A stretch of DNA of 64,000 nt from Gammaproteobacteria bacterium (GCA_029881795.1 JAOULX010000001.1:62001-126000); one strand, 5' to 3'. Positions 28,418 to 38,344 are shown, counted from the first letter of the stretch. The notes: a model not told the origin generated them from the sequence alone. A program made the numbers and translations.

Positions 28418-29032
28418 TTGAGTACAGGCACGCTATATATCATTTCTGCCCCTTCTGGCGCAGGTAAAACCAGTTTGTTACGGGAATTACTGAATACCTC
28501 TGACGAGGTGGTGGTTTCTGTTTCTCATACCACCCGGGCACAACGTCAGGGTGAAATCGATGGTGTGCATTATCATTTTGTTGATGAGTCTCGTTTTGCC
28601 TCGATGGCGGATAAGGGTGAATTTCTAGAACATGCCCGAGTTTTTGATAATTATTACGGTACTTCACAGCAGCATGTAGAAGCGCTGCTAACCAGTGGCA
28701 AGGATGTGGTTCTGGAAATTGACTGGCAGGGTGCAGAGCAGGTCAGAAAACAGATTGCTGAAAATGTTTCGATATTTATATTACCGCCCTCGAAAAAAGA
28801 ATTACGGCTGCGGCTTTCAGGCCGGGCAACAGACAGCGAAGAAATTATTGATCGCCGGATGCGTGATGCAGAAAGTGAAATGTCACATTACGGTGAGTTT
28901 GACTATCTGATTGTGAATGATGACTTTAATATCGCGTTAGAAGAAATACGCGCTATCTTAGTTGCCAATCGGATGAAAATTTCAAAACAGGACCAGCGCC
29001 TGAAAGCATTGCTGGTAGATTTACTTAATTAG
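28418..29032 (+). CDS. gmk: guanylate kinase
   Basis: This enzyme phosphorylates GMP to GDP. It is 204 aa with the P-loop SAPSGAGKTS (about residues 9-18), the GMP-binding SHTTRAQRQGEIDGVHYHF, and RATDSEEIIDRRM in the lid. It starts with TTG at 28418; the homologous region begins right after it. The order gmk-rpoZ-spoT is conserved in gammaproteobacteria. Confidence 0.96.
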   Translation: MSTGTLYIISAPSGAGKTSLLRELLNTSDEVVVSVSHTTRAQRQGEIDGVHYHFVDESRFASMADKGEFLEHARVFDNYYGTSQQHVEALLTSGKDVVLEIDWQGAEQVRKQIAENVSIFILPPSKKELRLRLSGRATDSEEIIDRRMRDAESEMSHYGEFDYLIVNDDFNIALEEIRAILVANRMKISKQDQRLKALLVDLLN

Positions 29033-29070
29033 TATTCATACATTTATACGATTTCAGAAGGTGAAATAAC

Positions 29071-29334
29071 ATGGCTCGTTTAACAGTAGAAGATTGTCTT
29101 GATAATGTAGAAAACCGTTTCCAGCTGGTTTTAGTGGCATCAAAACGTGCCCGCCAGATTTCCATGGGTGGTGAGCCAATGGTGTCTGAAGATAATGACA
29201 AACCAACCGTGCTGGCATTACGTGAAATTTCAGCAGGTCTGGTAACCAACTCTATCCTTGAGAAAGTGACTGCCATGGAACACGCGATGGAAACAACAGT
29301 CAGCGAAGAGGAAGCTACACCCGACGCCGAATAA
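29071..29334 (+). CDS. rpoZ: RNA polymerase omega subunit
   Basis: This small RNA polymerase subunit (87 aa) helps beta-prime folding and forms part of a ppGpp site. It begins [20 protein letters not shown] and contains SKRARQI and [13 protein letters not shown], all diagnostic. GAAGGTG precedes the ATG. Just after the stop is an inverted repeat, GCAGCAG/CTGCTGC (29342-29363, loop of 8), without a strong T-run; it could attenuate read-through into spoT. Confidence 0.97.
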   Translation: MARLTVEDCLDNVENRFQLVLVASKRARQISMGGEPMVSEDNDKPTVLALREISAGLVTNSILEKVTAMEHAMETTVSEEEATPDAE

Positions 29335-29382
29335 CTTTGATGCAGCAGTCAGTCGGCTGCTGCTTATTTGACGGGTAAACAA

Positions 29383-31575
29383 ATGTCTGAACACAAGCAG
29401 CTGGACGTGGTGGATGAAGCGGAAATCATAGCCGATGAAGAGCGTTATTTAATCAGCGATTTGTGTCTTGAGCTTGAGCCTTATATGGATGAGACTCAGA
29501 TCAAGGATGTTTACCAGGCTTATCTGTTCGGCGCTCATGCGCACGAAGGCCAGTACCGGATGAGCGGTGAGCCATATATCTACCACCCGATTGCCGTAGC
29601 CCGAATTCTGGCAGAAATGCATGTTGATTCACGTACCATCGTGGCCGCCATATTGCATGATGTCATCGAAGACACGCCTAGCTCAAAAGATCAAATCGCC
29701 AAAGAATTTGGTGAAGACGTTGCCGAATTGGTCGACGGCGTTTCCAAGCTCACCAAAATCGAAAACAAAGATAAACAAGAAGAGCAGGCTGAAAATATTC
29801 AGAAAGTCTTGCTGGCGATGGCGCGTGATATCCGCGTGATAATGATCAAGCTGGCCGACCGGCTTCATAATATGCGCACACTGGGTGTGATGCGGCCGGA
29901 TAAAAAACGTCGTATCGCCAAAGAAACGCTGGAGATTTATGCGCCGATAGCACAGCGACTGGGTATCAATTCATTGCGTGTCGAGCTTGAAAATCTGGGC
30001 TTTCAGTCGATGTACCCGTACCGCTATGCAGTGCTCAAGGCGGCTGTTAAAAATGTCAGTGGCCATCGTAAAGAAGTAATCCAGAAACTCGATTCGGCTA
30101 TCAAAAACCGTTTGCAAGAACTGGATATCGACGGTGAAGCGTTTGCGCGCAAAAAACATCTTTATAGTCTTTATCGCAAAATGAAAACCAAACGGCTGCC
30201 GTTTAAAAAAGTATTTGATGTTTATGCGATAAGAGTCGTGGTGCAAACAGTGGATAACTGTTACCGCGTTCTGGGTGTGGTACATAATCTGTTTAAACCG
30301 ATACCCGGTCGCTTTAAAGATTATATTGCAATTCCTAAAGGTAATGGTTACCAGAGTTTGCATTCGGCGATGTACGGACCGCATGCAATTCCAATGGAAG
30401 TGCAAATCCGAACAAAAGAAATGGATGAGTTCGCCGAAGCGGGTATAGCCGCGCACTGGCTCTATAAAAACGGTGACGATAGTCACGGACATCAGGGTGC
30501 GCAGGCCAGAGCACGCGACTGGCTTACCGGCTTGCTGGAGATGCAGCAGCAGGCTGGTAACCCGGTTGAGTTTCTGGATAATGTTAAAGTCGATTTGTTT
30601 CCTGATGAGATTTTTGTCTATACCCCCGAAGGCGATGTCATTAAATTGCCCAAAGGTTCAACTCCGGTTGATTTTGCTTACGCGGTACATACCGGTGTCG
30701 GTAATACCTGTGTCGCGGCCAAACTTGATCACCAGTTTGCGCCCTTAAATACACCGTTATACAGTGGTCAGACCGTCGATATTGTGACCTCACCGATGGC
30801 GCGGCCGAATCCGGTCTGGCTTAATTATGTGGTTAGTGCCCGGGCCAGAAGTAATATTCGCAGTTACCTTAAAAGTTTAAAAAGTGGCGAAGCACTGGCG
30901 CAAGGTACACGACTGATGAACCGCTGCCTGAAAGTTTATTCAACCAGCATTGATAAACTAGAAAAAGAAAATATTGACGCTGTGCTGAAAGATTTAAATT
31001 TCAGTCAGGTTGATGAGTTGCTGATTGATATCGGTCTGGGTAACCGGCCACCTAGTCTGGTGGCTCGTCGTCTGTTGCCAAATATGAATAATCAAGATGG
31101 TGAAGCCTTTGAGGCGCTGAGTGTGCAGTCACTGGCTCCTTTAGCAATCAGCGGAACTGAAGGCATGGTGGTGTCCTATGCCAAATGCTGTTACCCGATT
31201 CCGAACGATCATATTGTTGGTGTGTTTAATAAAGGCCGTGGCATTGTGATTCACCGTGAAGGCTGTAACAACATCGAATCATTGAGGCATTCACATGATC
31301 AGCTGGTAGATGTGACCTGGATGGATGAGCTGGTTGGTGATTTTACAACACGTATCTGTGCTGAAGTCAGAAGTCAGCCCGGTGTTCTGGCTAGACTGGC
31401 AACCGGTATTTCGGAGGAGAATGCAAATATTGAAGGCGTTGATATCGAAGACCGTGATGGTCTGATCAGTCACATCACTTTTGTGCTGAGTGTCAAAGAC
31501 AGGCAACATCTGGCCAATGTCATGCGGCGTTTACGTGTCATGTCACCGGTTTTAAAAATCTGGCGTATGCGCTAG
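29383..31575 (+). CDS. spoT: bifunctional (p)ppGpp synthetase/hydrolase
   Basis: This enzyme makes and degrades the stringent-response alarmone. It has 730 aa from the ATG at 29383 (a TTG at 29368 is in frame). The HD hydrolase domain is intact (YHPIAVARIL, ILHDVIEDT). The synthetase domain (RFKDYIAIPKGNGYQSLH, EVQIRT) is also well preserved. TGS (about 390-450, VYTPEGDVIKLPKGSTPVDF) and a C-terminal ACT domain follow. It sits with gmk and rpoZ as in related bacteria. Confidence 0.96.
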   Translation: MSEHKQLDVVDEAEIIADEERYLISDLCLELEPYMDETQIKDVYQAYLFGAHAHEGQYRMSGEPYIYHPIAVARILAEMHVDSRTIVAAILHDVIEDTPSSKDQIAKEFGEDVAELVDGVSKLTKIENKDKQEEQAENIQKVLLAMARDIRVIMIKLADRLHNMRTLGVMRPDKKRRIAKETLEIYAPIAQRLGINSLRVELENLGFQSMYPYRYAVLKAAVKNVSGHRKEVIQKLDSAIKNRLQELDIDGEAFARKKHLYSLYRKMKTKRLPFKKVFDVYAIRVVVQTVDNCYRVLGVVHNLFKPIPGRFKDYIAIPKGNGYQSLHSAMYGPHAIPMEVQIRTKEMDEFAEAGIAAHWLYKNGDDSHGHQGAQARARDWLTGLLEMQQQAGNPVEFLDNVKVDLFPDEIFVYTPEGDVIKLPKGSTPVDFAYAVHTGVGNTCVAAKLDHQFAPLNTPLYSGQTVDIVTSPMARPNPVWLNYVVSARARSNIRSYLKSLKSGEALAQGTRLMNRCLKVYSTSIDKLEKENIDAVLKDLNFSQVDELLIDIGLGNRPPSLVARRLLPNMNNQDGEAFEALSVQSLAPLAISGTEGMVVSYAKCCYPIPNDHIVGVFNKGRGIVIHREGCNNIESLRHSHDQLVDVTWMDELVGDFTTRICAEVRSQPGVLARLATGISEENANIEGVDIEDRDGLISHITFVLSVKDRQHLANVMRRLRVMSPVLKIWRMR

Positions 31576-31921
31576 GTACTTCAGAGTTGTAAGCGCTGGC
31601 AGAAGTTTGTTTTTTAATTCATCTCATATTTCTTTTATTAAACGGTTAAGAACATTCTCATTTTTCATCCATATACTGATTGCTGCTGCAGTAACTGAAA
31701 AGTTTTGCTGAAGCTGATGCGTACAAAAAGCCAGTGTTGGTTGTTAGCGGAGAAAAGAAATTTCACAACAGCTAAGTAACTTTAGGCGGATGAAGGGCTG
31801 TTATATACTAGAGGCCTTATTCAGCCCAGTTGCAGGGTTTGTTAAAGCTTTAACAAACCGCAGTACAGTATTATCATCGGTTCCTGAATATATTAACTTT
31901 AACAAATAAAAGAGACTTAAG
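31576..31921. other. intergenic region between spoT and ridA
   Basis: These 346 bp lack a gene. The right third holds a possible -10 (TATACT near 31804), the long palindrome listed separately, and a second TTTAACAAA copy near 31895. The left part shows nothing recognisable. Confidence 0.5.
31836..31859. promoter_or_regulatory. perfect 24-bp palindrome upstream of ridA
   Basis: The sequence GGTTTGTTAAAG is followed directly by its exact reverse complement CTTTAACAAACC. The ridA start is 62 bp downstream. Part of the half-site (TTTAACAAA) recurs near 31895. There is no loop and no T-run, so it fits a dimeric repressor or activator site rather than a terminator. The binding protein is unknown. 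Confidence 0.6.
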
Positions 31922-32308
31922 ATGGCGCGTCAAATTATATCAACTGAGAAGGCACCACAGGCAATCGGTACATATTCACAGGCAGTAAAGGTCGGCAATA
32001 CAGTTTATATGTCCGGTCAAATACCTCTGGTGCCGGAAACCATGGAAATGGTTGAGGGTAATATTGAAGCTGAGATTCGTCGGGTGTTTGATAACTTAAC
32101 AGCAGTGGCTGAGGCGGCCGGTGGCAGTCTACAGGATGTTGCTAAGCTGAATGTGTTTTTAACAGATCTGACTAACTTTGCCATGGTTAATGATGTCATG
32201 GCCGATTATTTTCAGCAGCCTTACCCGGCACGTGCTGCGATTGGTGTGGCTCAGCTACCAAAAAATGCAGCGGTAGAAATGGATGCCATCCTGGAACTGG
32301 ATAGTTAA
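31922..32308 (+). CDS. ridA: Rid family reactive enamine/imine deaminase
   Basis: RidA hydrolyses 2-aminoacrylate and related enamines released by PLP enzymes. The 128-aa protein shows [20 protein letters not shown], the catalytic-arginine segment [13 protein letters not shown], and VEMDAIL. It is preceded by a leader containing a perfect palindrome and is followed 23 bp later by recG. Confidence 0.93.
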   Translation: MARQIISTEKAPQAIGTYSQAVKVGNTVYMSGQIPLVPETMEMVEGNIEAEIRRVFDNLTAVAEAAGGSLQDVAKLNVFLTDLTNFAMVNDVMADYFQQPYPARAAIGVAQLPKNAAVEMDAILELDS

Positions 32309-32331
32309 TAGTCAGCAGGTATTAGAGTGTT

Positions 32332-34452
32332 TTGACAGCGTCCAGTAAACAACCGGGTGATTTAACAGCGCTTACATCGTTAAAAGGTGTCGGTCCGCGC
32401 ATGGTAGAAAAACTGGCGCGGCTCAACTTGCAGCGAGTGCAGGATTTACTGTTTCATCTGCCATTGCGTTATGAGGACCGTACACGGATTGTTGCAATAG
32501 GTGGGCTGCATCATTCAGATCGCGCTGTTATCGAAGGTGTGGTTGAACATTCAGCCATCAGCTTCAGTCGCAGCGGACGACAACGCCGGCGTATCTTAAT
32601 GGTACACCTGGCAGACGGCACAGGCGCTATTAAACTGCGCTTTTTTAACTTCAGTAAAGCCCAACAGGAAAAACTCTCGAAAGGAAAGCGGCTGCGTTGC
32701 TACGGCGAAGTGCGTCGTGTCACCAATCATCTAGAAATGATTCACCCAGAATTCAGCGAGATTTTAGCACAAGCAGAAGCAGAAGCTGTAGAAAAGCAGA
32801 CACTAACAGCTATTTATCCGGCCACCGAAGGTGTGCATCAGCTGACATTGAAAAATCTGATTGATCAGGCGCTGGCTTTATTGAACGCAAAAGACAGTAA
32901 TTTTCTGATCGATTATTTAACAGCGGATGATTTGATTAATATACCTGCCGCCAATGCAATTGATTTAAAGTCTGCGATAAATTTCATTCATCGGCCGCCA
33001 CCAGAAGTGCAGGTGGCTCAACTGGAACAGGGTCAGCATCCATCGCAGCAACGCCTCGCATTTGAAGAACTGCTGGCACATCAGTTGAGTTTGCAACAAT
33101 TGCGGCAGAAGATTCAGTCGCAAGCTGGCGAGGCATTATCTGATGGTGCTGAACTGTTACAGGCCTATATAAAACAGTTGCCATTCGAGTTAACCACGGC
33201 ACAAAAAAAAGTTATTGAAGCGGTACAAAAAGATATTGCGCAGCCAAGACCGATGTTAAGGCTGGTGCAGGGTGATGTTGGCTCCGGCAAAACGGTGGTG
33301 GCGTTTGCTGCCTGTTTAATGGCCGTGAAATCGGGCCGTCAGGCTGCGGTGATGGCACCGACAGAAATACTGGCGGAGCAGCATTACCAAAACTTTAGTT
33401 TATGGGCTGAACAGCTGGGACTGACGATTGCATGGCTTAGCGGAAAAACAAAAATAAAACAGCGCAGGGAAATGCTTCAGATCATAAAAAATGGAGCGGC
33501 GAATATTGTTGTTGGAACACATGCTCTGTTTCAGGATGAGGTAGAGTTTAAGCATTTATCGATGGTAGTGATTGATGAGCAGCACCGTTTTGGAGTGCAT
33601 CAGCGACTGGCATTAAAAAACAAAGGCGTATCTGCTCATCAGTTAATCATGACAGCAACCCCGATACCCAGAACGCTGGCAATGACTGCCTACGGTGATC
33701 TCGATGTTTCAGTGATAGATGAATTACCTCCCGGCAGAACGCCAATTAAAACCGTGGTTTTACCGGAAGTCAGAAGACCGGATGTGATACAGCGTGTGGC
33801 TGCTGCAATAGCAGAAGGCAGTCAGGTGTACTGGGTTTGCACCCTGGTCGAAGAGTCTGAGGTATTACAATGTCAGGCTGCTGAAGAAACGCAGCTGTTA
33901 CTGCAACAGCAAATGCCAGCATTCAGTATTGGTCTGGTTCATGGTCGGATGAAGTCAGCGGAGAAAGAAAGCGTGATGCAGCAGTTTAAAAATAAAGAAA
34001 TTAACTTGCTGGTAGCAACAACCGTGATCGAAGTCGGTGTGGATGTGCCCAATGCCTCTTTAATGATTATCGAAAACGCAGAGCGCTTAGGTTTGTCACA
34101 ACTGCATCAGTTACGTGGACGAGTCGGTCGCGGATCGGCGGCCAGCAGCTGTGTGCTGATATATAGCCAGCCTTTATCAAAAACCGCTAAAAAACGACTG
34201 GCGGTGATGCGTGAAACCAACAGTGGTTTTGATATAGCTGAAGAAGATTTAAAAATACGGGGCCCTGGCGAAGTGCTGGGGACCAAACAAACCGGCATGA
34301 TGCAGTTCCGCATTGCCGATATACTTCGCGATGAAGCATTAATTCCTGTGGTTCATCAGGCAGCAGAAAAAATAGTCAAACAGTTTCCGGATCTTGCAGA
34401 GCCGATAATAAGAAGGTGGTTGTCGGGTGCCGAGCAATACGGCGAAGTCTGA
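32332..34452 (+). CDS. recG: ATP-dependent DNA helicase RecG
   Basis: RecG remodels stalled replication forks and branched DNA. At 706 aa (TTG start) it has the N-terminal wedge/OB domain (LTSLKGVGPRMVEKLARL, then a beta-rich part), helicase lobe 1 with Walker A GDVGSGKT and VIDEQHRFG, the TATPIPRTLAM motif, and lobe 2 with ATTVIEVGVDVPNA, HQLRGRVGRG and GPGEVLGTKQTG. It is the last gene before a long AT-rich gap. Confidence 0.96.
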   Translation: MTASSKQPGDLTALTSLKGVGPRMVEKLARLNLQRVQDLLFHLPLRYEDRTRIVAIGGLHHSDRAVIEGVVEHSAISFSRSGRQRRRILMVHLADGTGAIKLRFFNFSKAQQEKLSKGKRLRCYGEVRRVTNHLEMIHPEFSEILAQAEAEAVEKQTLTAIYPATEGVHQLTLKNLIDQALALLNAKDSNFLIDYLTADDLINIPAANAIDLKSAINFIHRPPPEVQVAQLEQGQHPSQQRLAFEELLAHQLSLQQLRQKIQSQAGEALSDGAELLQAYIKQLPFELTTAQKKVIEAVQKDIAQPRPMLRLVQGDVGSGKTVVAFAACLMAVKSGRQAAVMAPTEILAEQHYQNFSLWAEQLGLTIAWLSGKTKIKQRREMLQIIKNGAANIVVGTHALFQDEVEFKHLSMVVIDEQHRFGVHQRLALKNKGVSAHQLIMTATPIPRTLAMTAYGDLDVSVIDELPPGRTPIKTVVLPEVRRPDVIQRVAAAIAEGSQVYWVCTLVEESEVLQCQAAEETQLLLQQQMPAFSIGLVHGRMKSAEKESVMQQFKNKEINLLVATTVIEVGVDVPNASLMIIENAERLGLSQLHQLRGRVGRGSAASSCVLIYSQPLSKTAKKRLAVMRETNSGFDIAEEDLKIRGPGEVLGTKQTGMMQFRIADILRDEALIPVVHQAAEKIVKQFPDLAEPIIRRWLSGAEQYGEV

Positions 34453-34980
34453 TTAGGTAATTAGCCACGACTACAGTAAACAAGCAGTCATCTGTAGAAA
34501 AACACGCTGTAACGTCTCTTTATTAAAGCACTTCTGCATCAGAAGATTCAGTTTAATTCACATATATTTTTTTATTAGACACATAATTGTGTGTCTAAAA
34601 TGTTTAAAATAATCGACAATATGTAACACGAAAGATTGTTACAATTCGATAACATTTTCATCTGCTGACAAGATATTCGGTCATCCTCAAAACTATACCA
34701 TTCATTTGTATTGTCTGACTTTCAATACCATTCGCGAGACATTAATAGATAAGACGGATTGCAGCGGCTAAAGTTCATCTATCTTATTTCATGTAGATGT
34801 AATTTCTAATTCAGTAATAGAAAGTTATTCATAGTGTCATAAAAAGCATCTTAGATGAACGGATAAATACGATTTAGTTTATTGATAAACACTAACGATA
34901 TGCGGTTGCACGTACGTAGTTATTAACGAATTTGTTACCGTTATGTTAAACAACTGGTCCATGACCAAATAGGTTATAAC
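34453..34980. other. AT-rich intergenic region upstream of the beta-helix lipoprotein
   Basis: These 528 bp have no credible gene and are clearly richer in A/T than their neighbours. They contain a perfect inverted repeat (TTAGACACA, 6-nt loop, TGTGTCTAA; 34575-34598) and a wider pair, GTTCATCTA near 34771 and TAGATGAAC near 34852. Neither has a proper T-run. This could be a long regulatory leader or a scar of gene loss or gain. Confidence 0.5.
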
Positions 34981-36585
34981 ATGTTTAAAATACACTCATA
35001 TAAAACACTGATTAGCGTTGCGTTAGTAGCGATTCTTAATGGTTGCGCCGATATAACAGATGATACGGTTCCAGACAAAACACAAACTGATACATTGGCG
35101 CCATCAGTTCCATTAGATTTAATTGCACTTGATGTTTCAGCCACATCAGTACAGATTCAATGGACGGTATCAACAGATAATATTGCTGTCACAGATTATT
35201 ATGTTTACAGGGATTCGATACAAATTGGTAGCCTGACTAATACTACATTTATCGATGATACGCTAGAAGCCAACACATTATATGAATACAGTGTTGCAGC
35301 AGCGGATGCAGCGTTAAACGTTTCAAACAAATCAGCAAGTCTGATTATTACGACGCCTTCGCGTTCAGATAATGCGTCGCTACCAGCAGTATTAGTACCG
35401 GCTGGTTATGATTGTAACGATACGACTGTGCATTGTGTGGATGACAGAAGTAGTGTGAATCAGGAGTTTTTTACTATTCAGGAAGCGGTCAATATTGCAA
35501 GTCCCGGTGATACCGTGGTTGTTCATGAGGGAACGTATGCCGGATTTTCTGTTTCTGCCAGTGGTGTCTCTGATGATAATCGTATTACTATCACCGCCAA
35601 TGGCAATAATGTTTTGATCAACAGTGGCGGCAGCACGCAAGGTCGTGTGCTGGTCAGTAACAGTAATTATATCACCATTGAGGGCTTTACTATTGAGTCT
35701 GCGGCTGGCTACTGTCTGGCAGCAAGAGATGCTTCGGCAAACAGTCCGATGTTAGGTGTTACGTTCCAGTTTAATACTGTAAGAAACTGTGGCTCAAGTA
35801 ATATATATATGTCGAATGCTTCTTATTCTATGATCTTGGGAAATACTAGTTACGGATCGCAGGCAGGGCACGGAATTTATCTGTCGAATGCCGGGTCAGA
35901 TCATACTCTGATTAAAGGTAATCGTAGTTATAGTAACGCGAGTAATGGTTTGTACTTCAACGCGGATATGTACAGTGGTGCTGATGGTTTACAAAGTTAT
36001 ATAACAATTGAGGGAAACACAGTATATGACAACGGACAAAGTGGTGTGGAGGCTGATGGTTTATACGACTCTGTGTTTGTGAATAATTTACTGTACGGAA
36101 ATGCCAGACATGCTGTACGCGGGTTTCAAATTGATTCGTCAGGTGGCGTTGCGCGTTTAAGTTTTGTGAACAACACAATAGCAAATAATGGCAGCTGGGG
36201 TGTTAAGCTGAGCCAGGATCTGGGTGGTCATGTGTTCTTTAACAATATCATCATGTCGAACGCAAGTGGCTGTATAGCATCGGGTCACAGTGCTCTGGAA
36301 GTTGATAAGAATATTTATGACAGTAGTTGTCGCTTTTCACAAGATGGTGAAAGCTCGACGCTTAGTTATACAAACTGGCAAGCGAGCTATTCGGATTCAT
36401 CCATAACAGACAGTTTAAGCAGTGTCGTGGTCAGTGCAGCTAATAATGATTACACATTAAGTGGCGGATCAGCAGCAATAGATGCGGGGCTGAGCAGCTT
36501 TGCATCGATTTCCTCACCAGTGAAGGATATTGCTGATAATCTGAGACCTGTTAATGCGGTGGATATTGGTGCCTTTGAAAAATAA
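34981..36585 (+). CDS. lipoprotein with fibronectin type III and right-handed beta-helix domains
   Basis: The 534-aa protein has a lipobox (ILNGC, cysteine 22). A fibronectin type III domain lies at about 38-125 (PSVPLDLIALDVSATSVQIQW, then TDYYVYRD and VAAADAALNVS). A right-handed parallel beta-helix follows, about 140-530, with repeated Asn-rich coils (GNTVYDN, NNLLYGN, NNTIANNG, NNIIMSN) as in pectate-lyase-like and NosD-like proteins. The C-terminal RPVNAVDIGAFE is the typical end of choice-of-anchor beta-helix proteins. It is probably surface-exposed and carbohydrate-directed; no catalytic residues could be assigned. Confidence 0.8.
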   Translation: MFKIHSYKTLISVALVAILNGCADITDDTVPDKTQTDTLAPSVPLDLIALDVSATSVQIQWTVSTDNIAVTDYYVYRDSIQIGSLTNTTFIDDTLEANTLYEYSVAAADAALNVSNKSASLIITTPSRSDNASLPAVLVPAGYDCNDTTVHCVDDRSSVNQEFFTIQEAVNIASPGDTVVVHEGTYAGFSVSASGVSDDNRITITANGNNVLINSGGSTQGRVLVSNSNYITIEGFTIESAAGYCLAARDASANSPMLGVTFQFNTVRNCGSSNIYMSNASYSMILGNTSYGSQAGHGIYLSNAGSDHTLIKGNRSYSNASNGLYFNADMYSGADGLQSYITIEGNTVYDNGQSGVEADGLYDSVFVNNLLYGNARHAVRGFQIDSSGGVARLSFVNNTIANNGSWGVKLSQDLGGHVFFNNIIMSNASGCIASGHSALEVDKNIYDSSCRFSQDGESSTLSYTNWQASYSDSSITDSLSSVVVSAANNDYTLSGGSAAIDAGLSSFASISSPVKDIADNLRPVNAVDIGAFEK

Positions 36586-36601
36586 GGTCATTGTGTGAGG
36601 A

Positions 36602-36647
36602 AGAACACAGGGCAATTCGTTTTATAGAAGCTCTGTGTTCTAGTTTT
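36602..36647 (+). terminator. possible terminator after the beta-helix lipoprotein
   Basis: A 9-bp inverted repeat (AGAACACAG/CTGTGTTCT) with a 22-nt loop is followed by AGTTTT. The loop is large and the T-run short, so this is only plausible. Confidence 0.45.
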
Positions 36648-36676
36648 CAGGGGTTGTTAGGTTAGCAAGGCTTCTG

Positions 36677-37546
36677 TTATTGGTTAAGTGCGATGGATGC
36701 CATTTTCATTGTGCTTTCAAATGATTCTGCACCGGCAATAAACAAGCCGTTGTGGCAAAACATTGCATCATCAATACCGGTTACTTGCTGCAGTTCGTTA
36801 TCGGATAAGCCAGCCCATGCTTCAGGCAATGATTTTCTGTCTTCAAAAGAGCCGGGTTCAACCGGTACGGTTTGAATTCTCCATTGTCCGGTTTGCGACG
36901 GGTAAATTACATATAACGCCTGATCAGACAAGGCATGTACGGTTCTCTTCCATGGCGTATATTGTTCTAAAACGATCAGTCTTGGGTCTTCTGCATTATC
37001 AATAGCCTTAGCCACAATTTCTTTTGCGCTAATGCCACCGTTAGCCGAGGCAATGAATCGCGCTAAAACACGCGAAGCAAAATCAACCGCTTGATCAAAA
37101 CAGCTGTCAAAATGACTGTCCTCTTGCCAGGTTGGGTTAAACATTGAAATAGTCTGGCTCAGGCTGATACCCTCAGACACACCTTCGCCATAACCGCAAT
37201 CAATAGCATCGATAGTGGATACCAGGCCGGCATCAACGGCTCTGGCGACATCCTGATTACCATGGCATATTTCTGAACCATATTGTTGCCAGATTAAACC
37301 AAAAGATGAATAAGGAATACCGTTCTCGCGCTGACCGGCACCGCCGCGCTGATGATGATCAAAACGGCCTGCATCCGCGTCATACTCACCACCGACGTCA
37401 ACGACAATATCTGCATTAGCGATAATAGCTAAATCACGTGTGCGTATAAGCTTAACAGAAGGGAATATGCTTTTAAGAGCAGCGATACTGAAAACATCAT
37501 CTGCATGAAAATTACCGTTGTGAGTTACTATCGTTTTATCATTCAT
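36677..37546 (-). CDS. MYG1 family protein (DHH-type putative exonuclease)
   Basis: This 289-aa protein matches MYG1/UPF0160. It has THNGNFHADDVFSIAAL at the N-terminus, DVGGEYDADAGRFDHHQRGG with the metal-binding DHH, YSSFGLIW, and a C-terminal IDDAMFCHNGLFIAG. Eukaryotic MYG1 is an RNA exonuclease; the bacterial role is unknown. The promoter side contains GCAGTCTC-G-GAGACTGC (37599-37615). Confidence 0.9.
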   Translation of the reverse strand: MNDKTIVTHNGNFHADDVFSIAALKSIFPSVKLIRTRDLAIIANADIVVDVGGEYDADAGRFDHHQRGGAGQRENGIPYSSFGLIWQQYGSEICHGNQDVARAVDAGLVSTIDAIDCGYGEGVSEGISLSQTISMFNPTWQEDSHFDSCFDQAVDFASRVLARFIASANGGISAKEIVAKAIDNAEDPRLIVLEQYTPWKRTVHALSDQALYVIYPSQTGQWRIQTVPVEPGSFEDRKSLPEAWAGLSDNELQQVTGIDDAMFCHNGLFIAGAESFESTMKMASIALNQ

Positions 37547-37874
37547 CTTTACATCATGGTTTAGCTGGAAAAAAGAGAATGGATTATAGCATCATCTGGC
37601 AGTCTCGGAGACTGCTTTGTCTGCAGAAGAGTCTGCTAGTAGCAAAATTTACTGATAATACTGCTGAGTGTGCCAGTGGTTTACAGAACAGATCGCATGA
37701 TGCGCAATAGAAAAATATTTACGATGTATTGATCGATAGCAGAGCTTGTTGCATTGATGTATGAAAAAAATGCTGGCGCAGAAACTGAGCGTGCTAATCT
37801 AAATTAGAATTGATTTTTCTAACTGTGCAGGCGAAAGACTGGGTAAATTTGTTTGCGTGTTATCTATGCCTGTC
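37547..37874. other. intergenic region upstream of the MYG1 gene
   Basis: This stretch of 328 bp holds no gene. One short inverted repeat (8-bp arms, 37599-37615) lies near the MYG1 start. The rest is unremarkable AT-rich sequence between the MYG1 gene and the 3' end of the broken frame at 37875. Confidence 0.4.
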
Positions 37875-38323
37875 TTATTTTTTGGACAAAAAATAACTCA
37901 TTTCATATTTTATATTGTCATGTGCTTCGTTATCGTTCGGCGTTGCGCGATATGTTCTTATGCCATCTGCCATGTATATGATTTTCGCGGGTTTAAGCTG
38001 TTTATCTTTTGCTATAATTTGGTATCTATAAACGGGTTTGATGGCAGAGTCCGGCATATAGAAATAAAGATACTTGCTATTATAGCGGCCAATAAACGCT
38101 GATTTGTTTATCACGCCACAGTTGTTGACAGTTCGTTTAATGCCGGTGAAAGAATTGTCATACTTAAAATCAAAATGTAAACTTGTAGTTATGATTTCTG
38201 ATGGAGTCTGGCTACATTTGAATTTGTCGCCATTGAGATTGGTTTGGACGGTTTTGTCCTCGTATCTGTCGGATAAGAAAACAGTATCAGGCTTGTAATT
38301 TCCCGCATCCTCTAAAAGTCCAT
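37875..38323 (-). pseudogene. frameshifted small gene downstream of the FetB-like permease
   Basis: An open minus-strand frame of about 155 codons runs from just after the permease stop to 37875, but it has no ATG, GTG or TTG at its beginning; the first is a GTG far inside, at 38114. A proper start is present in another frame: AGGAG (38331-38335) and ATG at 38323, which reads only Met-Asp-Phe before TAG. One extra T in the TTTT run would join it to the long frame (LEDAGNYKPDTVFL and onward). The product has two cysteines (KFKCSQTP, VNNCG) and a mixed, protein-like composition, with no family recognised. It is either a recent frameshift, a sequencing error, or -1 slippage on TTTTA. Confidence 0.6.
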
Positions 38324-38344
38324 TTTTAATCTCCTGATAGCAGG

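Noticed and set aside
29971-30492. 173-codon minus-strand frame inside spoT
   Set aside because: Antisense to the conserved synthetase domain of spoT; a coincidental frame.
34575-34598. TTAGACACA/TGTGTCTAA hairpin as a recG terminator
   Set aside because: The T-run lies before the stem, not after it, on the plus strand, and it is 120 bp past recG.
37857-38102. 81-codon plus-strand frame
   Set aside because: It is antisense to the broken frame at 37875-38323, which has the better ribosome site and composition.
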